Shown here: positions 8,696 to 16,347 of the stretch, piece after piece
How the letters are laid out: each line of letters begins with the position of its first letter
Numbering within the stretch: position 1 is the stretch's first letter
NCBI GenBank assembly: GCA_964433645.1
Contig: CAYSSK010000030.1
Location: 1-36,248 of the forward strand
Reading direction: 5' to 3'
Origin: Desulfofustis sp964433645
GTDB taxonomy: Bacteria; Desulfobacterota; Desulfobulbia; Desulfobulbales; Desulfocapsaceae
DNA: 36,248 nucleotides
Notes under the pieces: generated by a model
Told to the model about the DNA's origin: nothing
Databases searched by the model: none
What the model saw: only the letters and a program-made list of their open reading frames with translations
Made by a program: the position numbers and the translations under genes

Positions 8696-9249
8696 CGATG
8701 ATTCTCGTGGTCGGACCGAGCGGTTCCGGCAAGGACACACTCATCCAGGCAGCCCGGCAGCATTTCGGCCGGGGACGGGGGCTGGTCTTTGCCCGCCGCT
8801 ATATCACCCGGCCCCCGGGTGATCATGAGGACAACTATTATATCGGCCGAGACGGCTTTCTGGTGCTGCGGATGGCCGGTTTTTTCCTGTCAAGCTGGCA
8901 GGCGCATGGACTCTTTTATGGTATAGCTCGATCCGACTGTTTTCCGGAGAGCGGCGCTGGTGCGGTTCTCGCCTCGGTGTCACGCTCGGCGATCGGCGAT
9001 TTCGAGGCCCGGCTTGACGATGTGATCACCATCCAGGTCTGGGCCAGTCTCGAGGTGCTTGAACAGCGTTTGCGCTTTCGGGGCCGGGAGAGCGGTGAAG
9101 CGATTGGAAAACGGCTGCTGCGGGCGAATACGCCGGTACGGGCGAGGAGGTTGATTCCGTTCGATAATTCCGGCGAGATGGGAGTTTCCCGGGAGAGCTT
9201 TGTCGATCTGCTTGAACGACTGGTCTGGTGCCGGCAGGTAGTGATATAA
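8692..9249 (+). CDS. phnN: ribose 1,5-bisphosphate phosphokinase PhnN
   Basis: A 185-residue guanylate-kinase-like enzyme that phosphorylates ribose 1,5-bisphosphate to PRPP, closing the C-P lyase pathway. The P-loop GPSGSGKD is at 8-15. FARRYITRPPGDHEDNYYI and HGLFYGI segments match PhnN. ATG 8692 gives the 4-nt overlap with the acyltransferase and places the P-loop at the usual distance from the N-terminus; ATG 8698 is possible. PhnP, which makes its substrate from the cyclic phosphate, is not in this window. Confidence 0.9.
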   Translation: MTMILVVGPSGSGKDTLIQAARQHFGRGRGLVFARRYITRPPGDHEDNYYIGRDGFLVLRMAGFFLSSWQAHGLFYGIARSDCFPESGAGAVLASVSRSAIGDFEARLDDVITIQVWASLEVLEQRLRFRGRESGEAIGKRLLRANTPVRARRLIPFDNSGEMGVSRESFVDLLERLVWCRQVVI

Positions 9250-9431
9250 CAAAACTATGGCAAAGAGCGATCCCCGGAGGTTCTGAACGAGCGGTGATCC
9301 GACGCTTTCTCGATGATCATTTTGCTGAAGCGCTGCCAGCACCGGTGATTGTCGATCGGATCAGCCTGTTCGTCGAAGAGCAGGGCCGACCGCTGGTCCT
9401 GTCGGCGACTTATCCGCTGACGGCGGGGTGA
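9228..9431 (+). pseudogene. C-terminal remnant of DUF1045 (2H phosphoesterase-like) phosphonate-operon protein
   Basis: A 67-codon frame overlaps the end of phnN by 22 nt. Its last 45 residues, with RRFLDDHFAEAL, the segment PVIVDRISLFVEEQG and a final SATYPL, read like the C-terminus of DUF1045, a 2H-type protein of about 230 residues that commonly follows phnN. The first 20 residues look unrelated and no start has a convincing ribosome site. The simplest reading is a deletion that removed the front three quarters of the gene. The family match is from memory of its C-terminal pattern, so a new small gene is not excluded. Confidence 0.42.
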
Positions 9432-9439
9432 GCGGGCGG

Positions 9440-9505
9440 TTTGTCGGGCTTCGGCTGCCGTTTGGGGGTGCGGCAGGCATCATTTCGGAGCCGAAGCCTG
9501 ACAAA
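9440..9505 (+). terminator. large hairpin ending the phn operon
   Basis: A 17-nt arm (9440-9456) pairs with 9489-9505 with one mismatch, and a smaller stem lies inside the loop (9456-9460 with 9471-9475). It sits just after the last phn-related frame. There is no T-run, so a Rho-dependent or RNA-stabilising role is as likely as intrinsic termination. Confidence 0.45.
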
Positions 9506-9929
9506 CTGACGGTAATCGGCACGACGGGGCGCCGGCGACCCGGCTGAAGCCGGTCACCAAACGTTGTTTATGAACGAACCACGTTCCCGGCCATAACTTT
9601 TTTACCTGTCGGCCGGTGATCTCCGGCCCAAGCGTTTGGCGACGGTCCGGACCGCGGCCCGGCAACCGGGGGAAGAGCCGCCGGTCCGCCCGACCGCGAT
9701 GACGATTTTCATTGTTCGTTGTGGCCATCAGTCATGGGGGCTTTCAATAAAGATCGGATTGCCGGCCAATCGCTGGAATTGTATGGAAAAAAGTATCATA
9801 AAAACAGTTGCCTTGCCGATCATGATCGACTAGGGTGGAAAAAATCTGGACGGGCGCCTGTCTGGAAGGCCTGAGGCGTGTGAGTGTACCGGCAGTTTGA
9901 CTTTTTCCGAGCAATGAGAAGGAGGGGTT
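9506..9929. other. intergenic region upstream of the AGCS symporter
   Basis: No gene is supported here. It holds a short hairpin (9537-9545 with 9548-9555) and a 33-nt segment repeated near 12508. The last 100 nt should contain the symporter promoter, but no clear sigma70 boxes were found. I looked for a glycine riboswitch, common before AGCS genes, and saw no match to its conserved core. Confidence 0.5.
9690..9722. repeat. dispersed 33-nt repeat, copy A
   Basis: Matches 12508-12540 at 29 of 33 positions in the same orientation. Both copies lie in intergenic DNA. In this copy the internal dyad is degenerate on the left side (ATGACGA against TCGTTGT). Confidence 0.6.
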
Positions 9930-11246
9930 ATGGAATTACTCAATTGGATTAGCGGTCTGGTTTGGGGTCCACCGATGCTCATTTTGCTGGTTGGGACCGG
10001 AATTTTTCTCACCATCAGGCTGCGCGGCCTGCAGTTCTCCAAGCTGCTTTATGCGCACAAGCTGATTTTCACCAAAGACAAGAAGAGCGAGGGCGATATC
10101 TCGCACTACCAGGCGTTGACCACAGCCCTGGCGGCGACTATCGGCACCGGTAATATCGCCGGCGTGGCCACGGCCATTTTCCTCGGTGGTCCGGGCGCGG
10201 TTTTCTGGATGTGGATGACCGGCCTGGTCGGTATGGCGACCAAGTATTCCGAGGCTATTTTGGCGGTCAAGTATCGGGTGACCGATAGCCGCGGTGAGAT
10301 GTGCGGCGGCCCGATGTACTATATCGAAAAGGGGATGGGCTGGAAATGGCTCGGTGTACTGTTCGCCATTTTCGGCGCCGTTGCGGCCTTTGGTATCGGC
10401 AACATGGTCCAGTCCAACTCGGTCGCCGATGCGGTTTATACCTCTTTTTCCATTCCACCGTTGGCCACCGGCATCATCCTGGCGGTGTTGACCGCGCTGG
10501 TCGTGCTCGGCGGCATCAAGACCATCGGCCGGGTCACCGCGTATCTCGTGCCGTTCATGGCAGCCATTTATGCGGCCGGCGGATTGATCATTGTTTTTAT
10601 TAATTTCGCCGAAGTACCGACGGCGCTTGCCTCTATTTTTTCCTCGGCTTTCGGCGGTGAGGCAGCCTTCGGTGGTGCCGTCGGTGCCGCGATCCGCTAC
10701 GGCGTGGCCCGGGGCGTTTTCTCCAACGAAGCCGGTCTCGGTAGTGCGCCGATCGCCGCTGCAGCCGCACGAACCGACTATCCCGGTCGCCAGGCACTGG
10801 TCAGTATGACCCAGACCTTTATCGACACCATCGTCGTTTGTTCGATCACCGCCCTGGCCATCCTGACCAGCGGCGCGCTGGCCACCGGTGAGACCGGGGC
10901 GGCCCTGACCACCACGGCATTCAATGTCGGGCTGCCGGGCCAGGGCGGCATCATCGTTGCCGTCGGCATCATTTTGTTCGCCTACTCGACGATTCTCGGC
11001 TGGTGCTACTACGGCGAGAAATGCATGGAATACCTGTTCTCCGAAAAGGCGGTTATTTACTATCGCATCGCCTTCGTCGCCTTCGTCTTTGTCGGTGCGG
11101 TGGCCAAACTCGATTTCGTCTGGACCTTCTCCGACGTGATGAACGGTCTGATGGCGGTTCCCAACCTGATCGGCTTGCTGGCCCTGAGTGGGGTGGTTGT
11201 TTCAGAGACCAAACGGTTCCTGGATAACACCACGGCTGAGCGCTAA
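9930..11246 (+). CDS. alanine/glycine:cation symporter (AGCS family)
   Basis: A 438-residue sodium- or proton-coupled amino-acid symporter with about ten membrane helices. Family signatures are strong: TTALAATIGTGNIAGVATAI near residues 68-87, GPGAVFWMWMTGLVGMATKY, CGGPMYYIEKGM and the FSNEAGLGSAPIAAAAA block. A very good AGAAGGAGG precedes ATG 9930. It is monocistronic, followed by stacked hairpins and a terminator. Alanine or glycine is the usual substrate. Its position after the phn operon may be chance; glycine-like amines can be released from some aminophosphonates, but this is speculation. Confidence 0.95.
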   Translation: MELLNWISGLVWGPPMLILLVGTGIFLTIRLRGLQFSKLLYAHKLIFTKDKKSEGDISHYQALTTALAATIGTGNIAGVATAIFLGGPGAVFWMWMTGLVGMATKYSEAILAVKYRVTDSRGEMCGGPMYYIEKGMGWKWLGVLFAIFGAVAAFGIGNMVQSNSVADAVYTSFSIPPLATGIILAVLTALVVLGGIKTIGRVTAYLVPFMAAIYAAGGLIIVFINFAEVPTALASIFSSAFGGEAAFGGAVGAAIRYGVARGVFSNEAGLGSAPIAAAAARTDYPGRQALVSMTQTFIDTIVVCSITALAILTSGALATGETGAALTTTAFNVGLPGQGGIIVAVGIILFAYSTILGWCYYGEKCMEYLFSEKAVIYYRIAFVAFVFVGAVAKLDFVWTFSDVMNGLMAVPNLIGLLALSGVVVSETKRFLDNTTAER

Positions 11247-11253
11247 GAAAAAA

Positions 11254-11303
11254 GCCGGCTCTAGCGCCGCATGAGCCGGCGGGGCGGCCCCCCGCCGGCT
11301 CAT
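11254..11303. other. overlapping, mutually exclusive hairpins after the symporter gene
   Basis: Stem 1 pairs 11254-11261 with 11273-11280. Stem 2 pairs 11271-11284 with 11290-11303 (14 perfect base pairs, 5-nt loop). The middle segment belongs to both, so only one stem can form at a time. Either it is a REP-like 3' protective element or a backup terminator. Confidence 0.45.
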
Positions 11304-11335
11304 CACCACTGCCGTTTCCCGCCCGGTTGCGCGCC

Positions 11336-11374
11336 AAAACCCCGAAGAAGCCAAGCGCTTGTTCGGGGTTTTTT
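11336..11374. terminator. intrinsic terminator between convergent genes
   Basis: An 11-bp stem (11336-11346 with 11362-11372) ends in a run of T at 11369-11374, and the A-run at 11336-11339 makes it work on the minus strand too. It separates the AGCS symporter (plus) from the TauE/SafE gene (minus, ending at 11384), serving both. Confidence 0.8.
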
Positions 11375-11383
11375 GGGTGAAGC

Positions 11384-12346
11384 TCACTGTCCCCAGAAAT
11401 CGAGCAGATACTTGCCGGCGGTGAGGATGATGATGCCGGCCAGCATCCACTTGATGGCACTGGCCGGCACGAATTTCTGACAGCGCGCCCCCAGATACAT
11501 ACCGGCCATGCCGCCGATACCGAAGAGAATCCCGAGCAGCCAGTCCGGCGCCACCGACATGTCGGGGTAATACGGGGCGATTGCCTGGTAGAAGATGACG
11601 CCGGCGATCGAGGTGACAAAGGTTCCCATCAGCGCCGCCCCGGCGACGGTATAGACCGGCAGGCCGAAGATGGTAACCAGGAACGGGGCGATAATCGCGC
11701 CGCCGCCGATGCCGTAAATGCCGCCGATAACGCCGACCACCAGGCTGAGCAGGGAGACGCCCCAGAAGGAAACATCGAAGCGTTCATCGTAAAAGGTGTA
11801 GCCGAGTCGGCGCATCGTGAAATAGTCGATCGTAACCGGGGACCAGGTAGACGCCGTTTTATCCCCGCCTGTGGAACGGGTGCGATGGCGGCGCACCATC
11901 TCCTGGAACCGCTGTTCTCCGGCGGGAGCGTCGGAACTGCGGACCGGTGTTTTCCTGATCAGCTCACCGACCATCTTCAGGCCGATGTAGGCCAGGACTG
12001 CTGCCGCAAAAAGTTTGAAATTGCGGGGGTCGGGCAGGTAAACGATACGAATGAGGGCGCCGGCAAAGACCCCCGGCAAGGTGCCGGCGATCACCACCCA
12101 GGTCAGCGGCCAGACCATCCGTCCTTCCCGCCAATAGCGATAGACGCCGCTCGGAATGGCGACGATGTTGAACACCTGATTGGTGGCGCTGACGGAAGGG
12201 TCGGTGTAACCGAGAACGGACATTTGGAACGGCAGCAGTAAAAAGGCACCGGAAACGCCGCCCATGGACGTGACGAAGGAAATGGCGAAGGCCACCAGGG
12301 GCGGCAGCCAGGGAGCGACTTCGATACCGGCGGTCTGGAAGAGCAC
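11384..12346 (-). CDS. TauE/SafE family anion (sulfite/sulfoacetate-type) exporter
   Basis: A 320-residue membrane protein with about eight helices in two TauE/SafE halves. The first half has FVTSMGGVSGAFLLLPFQ, and the second has VVGVIGGIYGIGGGAIIAPF, the paired glycine-rich signatures of the family. A hydrophilic cytoplasmic loop of about 60 residues separates the halves. The frame is open 28 codons further up, but GTG at 12346 is preferred: GGAGG lies 4 nt before it and the membrane domain starts soon after. Family members export sulfite, sulfoacetate or similar organosulfur anions. In a presumed sulfate reducer sulfite is plausible, but nothing here proves it. Confidence 0.85.
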   Translation of the reverse strand: MLFQTAGIEVAPWLPPLVAFAISFVTSMGGVSGAFLLLPFQMSVLGYTDPSVSATNQVFNIVAIPSGVYRYWREGRMVWPLTWVVIAGTLPGVFAGALIRIVYLPDPRNFKLFAAAVLAYIGLKMVGELIRKTPVRSSDAPAGEQRFQEMVRRHRTRSTGGDKTASTWSPVTIDYFTMRRLGYTFYDERFDVSFWGVSLLSLVVGVIGGIYGIGGGAIIAPFLVTIFGLPVYTVAGAALMGTFVTSIAGVIFYQAIAPYYPDMSVAPDWLLGILFGIGGMAGMYLGARCQKFVPASAIKWMLAGIIILTAGKYLLDFWGQ

Positions 12347-12708
12347 GGGGCCTCCGTGGGGCAATGCCTTGCGGAAAGACACGAAAATAATTATATTCGT
12401 GATTATAATAAAGACGCACCTTCCGGTCAAGTCGTCTCCGCTCCAGTCATGGGGACATGAAAATCAGACCACAGCGCAGCAGTCGAAGGGAGAAGTGGCC
12501 AGCCCTGCCGACCGCGACAACGATTTGTATTGTTCGTTGTCCCTCCCAACCACGAGGTTATGCCAAGACACCTGGGAAGAACGGCCGCCTGTTCGGGAGA
12601 TTCGATCCTCTCGGGAAAATGTCGTGGGTAGTTTGAAGTGCATATGCTAATAACAATACCGAGTGGGGATATCCCAACACCTGTTGACAGAGGCCGCTGA
12701 CGATTACC
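12347..12708. promoter_or_regulatory. divergent regulatory region between the TauE exporter and the TunR-like gene
   Basis: No gene is supported in these 362 nt. An AT-rich dyad (12390-12395 with 12404-12409, reading ATTATA-N8-TATAAT) lies just upstream of the exporter and could be its -10 region plus operator. Further right is the dyad at 12516-12541. A GCATATGC palindrome lies near 12639, shortly before the regulator gene, whose ATG lacks a good ribosome site. Confidence 0.4.
12508..12541. repeat. dispersed repeat copy B with perfect dyad GACAACGA-N10-TCGTTGTC
   Basis: The arms are 12516-12523 and 12534-12541, with a 10-nt spacer, so the half-site centres are 18 nt apart, close to two helical turns. 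This is the spacing expected of a dimeric DNA-binding protein. It is about 170 nt upstream of the TunR-like regulator gene, which makes that protein a candidate binder. Copy A is at 9690-9722. Confidence 0.5.
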
Positions 12709-13836
12709 ATGGGCAGCAGATCGGCACCAGAAAAGAAGAGCGGAGCCGCTCCGTTAGAGACGGCACCGACCGCGGCAAAACGAGGAGCCGACCACGGCCG
12801 GATCGTATCTCCCCGGCACGACGTCCCGTGTCTGGATAGCGGGCAACTCGCACAATTGGAGCACTCGTTTAATCAGTGGCATCGCCAGGCCGACCGCAAT
12901 GACCAGCGACGGTCACGCGGCCGACTGCTGCTCATTTTTTTGCTGATCCGCTACACCGGCGCCAAACTCAATGAGGTCCTGATGCTGCAGCCGGCCCGGG
13001 ACTTCGACTGGGAGCGGTCGGTGGTCTGTTTTGGCAGCGGGGAAAATGACGATGCGGCCTCGCGCCGGGAGGTCCAGCTGTCGACAACGCTTGCGGGCAC
13101 GATTTATGATCTCCTCGACGACCCGATTTTTCAGACGATTGCGGACGATATGCTGCGCCTGGACCCCGGTTTCGTGCGGCGGAAATTCTACGAACGGGCC
13201 GCTGCCTGCGGTTTTGCCAAACGGCTCGGCGGCCCGGAGATGCTGCGCAAAGCGCGGGCGATCGAACTGATGCAGAGCAACATGCCGCTGCCGGCGGTGC
13301 AGGCGATGCTCGGCCACTCCTCGCCGAACCTGACCTCGTCCTATGTCTCTTTCTCCGCTGACGAGATCCGCGGCGTTGCCAGACATTTTCTGGAGCGGGA
13401 AGCCGGGCGCCGCACCAGTGCGCGCAACACCTTCTTCGGCAGAATCGAATCGATCCGGCGCGGCACCATCCAGTCCCAGGTCCGGCTGGTTACCATCGAC
13501 GGTTTTTCGATCGCCACCGTGATCACCAACGACAGCCTCGAGCGCCTGGGTCTGCGCCGCGGCCGGATGCTGACCGCCGAGGTGAAAGCGCCCTTGGTCT
13601 TGCTGCAGGCCGGGGAGCAGCAGCCGGCCTGCTCCGCCGACAATCTCCTCAGGGGCCGTGTCGTCGCGGTGAAGCCGGGCCCGGTGACCAGTGAATGCGT
13701 GGTGCAGGTAGCCGAAGGGGTCGAAGTTTGCGCCATCATTTCCTCGGCTCGGCGAAATACCCTTAATCTGCGGCAGGGGATGGCGGTCTGGGTACTGTTC
13801 AGTTGCTTTGCCGTAGTCTTGCAGGCAGATGATTAG
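12709..13836 (+). CDS. TunR-like transcriptional regulator: degenerate tyrosine-recombinase domain plus two TOBE domains
   Basis: A 375-residue protein. Residues about 45-230 have the catalytic-domain fold of phage integrases, including LIRYTGAKLNEVLML and the LGHSSPNLTSSYV box with H203 and Y212. Residues about 240-300 and 312-372 are two TOBE (molybdate/tungstate-binding, Mop-like) domains. The recombinase residues are broken: the first Arg is K86 and the HxxR His is E177, while R180 remains. This architecture is that of TunR, the tungstate-responsive regulators described in sulfate-reducing bacteria, so a DNA-binding rather than recombining role is inferred. No tungstate or molybdate transporter is in the window. 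The ATG has no strong ribosome site and the first 40 residues look disordered, so the start is uncertain. Confidence 0.78.
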   Translation: MGSRSAPEKKSGAAPLETAPTAAKRGADHGRIVSPRHDVPCLDSGQLAQLEHSFNQWHRQADRNDQRRSRGRLLLIFLLIRYTGAKLNEVLMLQPARDFDWERSVVCFGSGENDDAASRREVQLSTTLAGTIYDLLDDPIFQTIADDMLRLDPGFVRRKFYERAAACGFAKRLGGPEMLRKARAIELMQSNMPLPAVQAMLGHSSPNLTSSYVSFSADEIRGVARHFLEREAGRRTSARNTFFGRIESIRRGTIQSQVRLVTIDGFSIATVITNDSLERLGLRRGRMLTAEVKAPLVLLQAGEQQPACSADNLLRGRVVAVKPGPVTSECVVQVAEGVEVCAIISSARRNTLNLRQGMAVWVLFSCFAVVLQADD

Positions 13837-13875
13837 GCGCCGGGGCGGGCCTCAACTACTGGTAGGGAGAAGACC

Positions 13876-14010
13876 TTGAAGAATGGCAGCGTTGTCCCGG
13901 CGATCAAGGAGCAGGGCTTGATCAAACGGTTCGCTCCGGTCCGGGCGATACAGGAAACGATGAAGAGTCGCCTCCAGATTGCAATCGCTGCCGGGAGGTG
14001 TTATCACTAA
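13876..14010 (+). CDS. possible 44-residue small protein
   Basis: A short frame starting TTG at 13876, six or so nt after AGGGAGA, in the 218-nt gap before the SCO gene. The peptide is basic and amphipathic (IKEQGLIKRFAPVRAIQETM in the middle) and ends AAGRCYH. Its codon use looks like that of neighbours. I do not recognise it. It could be a real small protein or a leader, or simply an open frame in high-GC DNA. Confidence 0.25.
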   Translation: MKNGSVVPAIKEQGLIKRFAPVRAIQETMKSRLQIAIAAGRCYH

Positions 14011-14054
14011 CCGTAAGAATTGCTTTTTTCGATATTTTCCAAGAGGGCCGCTTT

Positions 14055-14660
14055 ATGGTGCGCACCGATAGATTCAGCAGCCAATCGGTCAGGCTGCTTT
14101 TTGTTGTTGTGCTCGGTCTCTACCTCTCCGGTTGCGATAGCCGCGGCATCGACGACTTCCCGGTGCTTGGCGAAGTCTCGCGGGATTTCAGCTTTGTCAA
14201 CCAGGACAACGAGGTGGTAACGCCTGCCGTTTTTCAGGGCAAGGTGTATGTAACCGACTTTTTTTTCACCACCTGTCCGGCGATCTGTCCGATCATGACC
14301 CGGCAGATGGCCCGCGTTTACGAGGCCGTGCGGGACGACCCGGAGGTGCTGCTGCTCTCCCACACCATCGACCCGGAGCACGATACCGTCGAGGTGTTGA
14401 AAAACTATGCCGACGGGCTCGGCATCGAGACGGCCAGATGGCACCTGGTCACCGGGCCGCAGGACGAGATCTTTGCCATGGCCAAGCACTATATGCTGGC
14501 TGCGATGAAATACGAGGAGGCCCCGGGCGGCTATCTGCACAGCGGCTCGTTTGTGCTGGTGGACCGGCAGCGGCAGATTCGCGGCTATTACGATGGTACC
14601 GACCCTGAAGCGGTGGACCGACTCATCGATGATCTCGCTCTGTTCAGTGAATCGCGCTAG
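14055..14660 (+). CDS. SCO1/SenC family copper chaperone lipoprotein
   Basis: A 201-residue lipoprotein of the SCO family, thioredoxin-fold proteins that bind Cu(I)/Cu(II) and serve CuA-site assembly or periplasmic thiol redox. The signal peptide ends in lipobox LSGC (C27). The copper site is intact: C74-P-A-I-C78 and H162 in LHSGSFVLVD. ATG 14055 is chosen because it places a normal signal peptide directly after it; an upstream in-frame start at 13998 would add 19 residues in front. It overlaps the cytochrome gene by 14 nt, forming a SCO-cytochrome-lipoprotein operon. Confidence 0.92.
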   Translation: MVRTDRFSSQSVRLLFVVVLGLYLSGCDSRGIDDFPVLGEVSRDFSFVNQDNEVVTPAVFQGKVYVTDFFFTTCPAICPIMTRQMARVYEAVRDDPEVLLLSHTIDPEHDTVEVLKNYADGLGIETARWHLVTGPQDEIFAMAKHYMLAAMKYEEAPGGYLHSGSFVLVDRQRQIRGYYDGTDPEAVDRLIDDLALFSESR

Positions 14661-15063
14661 GCGAGCGGTCGCCGTGGTGGTGCTGGTCGCGGCGCTCCTC
14701 TGGGCGGCCGGGAGCCTCGCCCCGGCCGAAACCCGTCCGGCTCCGGCCGGCGGCGGCACGGCGCTGTTCACCGAGCATTGTTCTTCGTGCCACGGCGCGG
14801 CGGGAGAGGGCTTTCGTTCCCTCTACCCACCGCTTGCCGGCAGTCGATTTCTCACCGAGGAGTTGGCACAGCTGCCGTGCATCATCCGTCATGGCCTGCG
14901 CGGCGAGATCGTCGTTGACGGACGGATCTTCAACCAGGTCATGCCCGGCAATCCCCGCCTGTCGGTAGACGAGATTTCCCGGATCATTTCTTATATGCAA
15001 TCGATGTTCAGCGATAATAACAAACCAATCGAGGTGGAGAGGTGGTTGCACCACTGCGAATGA
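14647..15063 (+). CDS. exported monohaem cytochrome c
   Basis: A 138-residue class I cytochrome c. An N-terminal hydrophobic signal (AVAVVVLVAALLWAAG) precedes a single C45-S-S-C48-H49 haem motif, and M99 in QVMPGNP is the likely sixth ligand. GTG 14647 starts just before the signal; ATG 14629 is an alternative that adds six residues. It overlaps the SCO gene, and its stop overlaps the next start as ATGA. SCO-cytochrome c pairs commonly serve copper enzymes in the periplasm, but no copper oxidase lies in this window. Confidence 0.88.
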   Translation: MNRARRAVAVVVLVAALLWAAGSLAPAETRPAPAGGGTALFTEHCSSCHGAAGEGFRSLYPPLAGSRFLTEELAQLPCIIRHGLRGEIVVDGRIFNQVMPGNPRLSVDEISRIISYMQSMFSDNNKPIEVERWLHHCE

Positions 15064-15488
15064 TCACTGCTCGTGCGGCCGGGCCGGCGAATTATCCATG
15101 GCTGCTGACGGTGGCGGTGCTGCTTCTTGTTTCGGCGGCGTCTTGCCAGAATCCGGAAATCGAAAAAAACAGGGCCCTTGCCGAGGATGTCATGGCCGTT
15201 CACGACGAGGCGATGGCCAAGATGACGCAGATGCACGAGCTGCGGCTGCAACTGGAGAGCCGCGCCGATGAGGGTGACCCGGAGCCGGAGATTGCCGCCG
15301 CTATCGAGGCCCTGCAGCAGGCCCATCGCCGGATGATGGCCTGGATGCGTGATTACCGGCCGCCGCAGACCGACGAGGAACTGCGGCAGGCCAAGGGCTA
15401 TCTGCTCGATGAGCGGCAAAAAATCCAGCTGGTCAGTGACGCGATCGCGACCAGTATCGATCGGGCGGAGCGCCTGCTCGCCCGGTGA
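15060..15488 (+). CDS. Met/His-rich helical lipoprotein, possible periplasmic copper binder
   Basis: A 142-residue lipoprotein with lipobox SAASC (C29), predicted to be mostly helical. It has two metal-ligand-like clusters: H48-x3-M52-x2-M55-x2-M58-H59 and H89-x2-M92-M93-x2-M96. It resembles short proteins annotated elsewhere, misleadingly, as viral A-type inclusion protein, whose function is not known. The 4-nt overlap with the cytochrome gene and the SCO gene two positions upstream suggest a role in copper handling; this is inference. ATG 15060 is preferred over the in-frame start at 15042 because of that overlap. Confidence 0.75.
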   Translation: MITARAAGPANYPWLLTVAVLLLVSAASCQNPEIEKNRALAEDVMAVHDEAMAKMTQMHELRLQLESRADEGDPEPEIAAAIEALQQAHRRMMAWMRDYRPPQTDEELRQAKGYLLDERQKIQLVSDAIATSIDRAERLLAR

Positions 15489-15494
15489 CCATTG

Positions 15495-15537
15495 GTGCGG
15501 CAGCCGCTGTGCACGGCCCTGCCTGTCGGTGCCGCAC
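15495..15537 (+). terminator. hairpin after the SCO operon
   Basis: Eight-base perfect arms (15495-15502 with 15530-15537) lie 7 nt after the lipoprotein stop. There is no clear T-run. The remaining 126 nt up to the convergent membrane gene shows no convincing gene. Confidence 0.35.
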
Positions 15538-15663
15538 GGCGCACCATGACCAGTAAAAAGCCGTGGTGAAATTGCAATTGATTCTCCAAGATAAAAATGA
15601 TGAGCAGGCCGGTGTTTTCAACCGGGAGATGGAGATCGCACGGCCGGCGACGGACCCGTCTGA

Positions 15664-16347
15664 TCAGCCGGCCGGTCGGGACGAATCGGGATCGGTGCGG
15701 CCGTGCGAGTTTTTTCGAGGATTTACGGAAAAGAGGAGGGCGAGCAGGATAAACAGCGGAATGGCCAGTTCGAAGATTTCTTCGTAAACCCGCAGGTAGG
15801 TTTTCGAGTCGTGGTACAGCGGTTCGAGCAGCAAACGGATCGGCCCGGACAGACTGTCCAGCGTCTTGCTGACCACCGCCGTTCCGATTGTCGCCGCGAC
15901 GGCCAGCGCCGGGGCATGCCGGCGGCGCAGGGCCCGGAACAAGGGCGGCGCACTGTGCCAGACAAACCACAGCCCCACGGTCAGGATAAGAATCATCAAA
16001 GCGGAGACCACGGCTTTTTCGTCCGTCGGGACGTCGAGGCTCAGATAATAGCGGGACTTGAGCACCCCCATCGTCGTAAACCGGGCGTGAACGTCCAGTT
16101 CGCGCAGCAGCAGCAGGATGACCATCGAGCCGGCCGTCAGGTGCCAGCGCGGATTGGCCCGGAAGCCGCGAACTATCAGCCAGAGTATACAGGGCAGGTA
16201 GAGCAGAGCCGTTGCCGTTTCCACCGGTCCAGACTCACGCACCAGCGCGGTCCCCGTTTCCGCCGGCAGCAGGCTTGCCGCCACCGCTGCCAGGAAAATC
16301 GCGAGGCAGCTCAGCCATAGAATTGTCTTTGCCTGTCTCTGTTCCAT
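15664..16347 (-). CDS. unknown integral membrane protein, about six helices
   Basis: A 227-residue hydrophobic protein with about six membrane helices and a short basic C-terminal tail. I do not recognise a named family. A conserved-looking polar segment between helices 3 and 4, LLRELDVHARFTTMGVLKSR followed by Y-Y-L-S, and a second (LYHDSKTYLRVYEEIFELAI) near the end carry charged and aromatic residues that may form the functional site. It is convergent with the SCO operon and divergent from the hydrogenase operon. The ATG at 16347 is followed directly by the first helix, which supports it. Confidence 0.7.
   Translation of the reverse strand: MEQRQAKTILWLSCLAIFLAAVAASLLPAETGTALVRESGPVETATALLYLPCILWLIVRGFRANPRWHLTAGSMVILLLLRELDVHARFTTMGVLKSRYYLSLDVPTDEKAVVSALMILILTVGLWFVWHSAPPLFRALRRRHAPALAVAATIGTAVVSKTLDSLSGPIRLLLEPLYHDSKTYLRVYEEIFELAIPLFILLALLFSVNPRKNSHGRTDPDSSRPAG

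Noticed and set aside
9831..9929. A glycine riboswitch before the AGCS symporter
   Set aside because: The conserved core elements of that riboswitch could not be found in the leader.
12709..13836. A mobile-element integrase
   Set aside because: Two catalytic residues are replaced, two TOBE domains are fused to it, and no attachment sites or cargo boundaries were seen nearby.
15563..15787. A 74-codon plus-strand frame after the SCO operon
   Set aside because: Most of its 3' half runs antisense through the membrane-protein gene and it has no recognisable feature.
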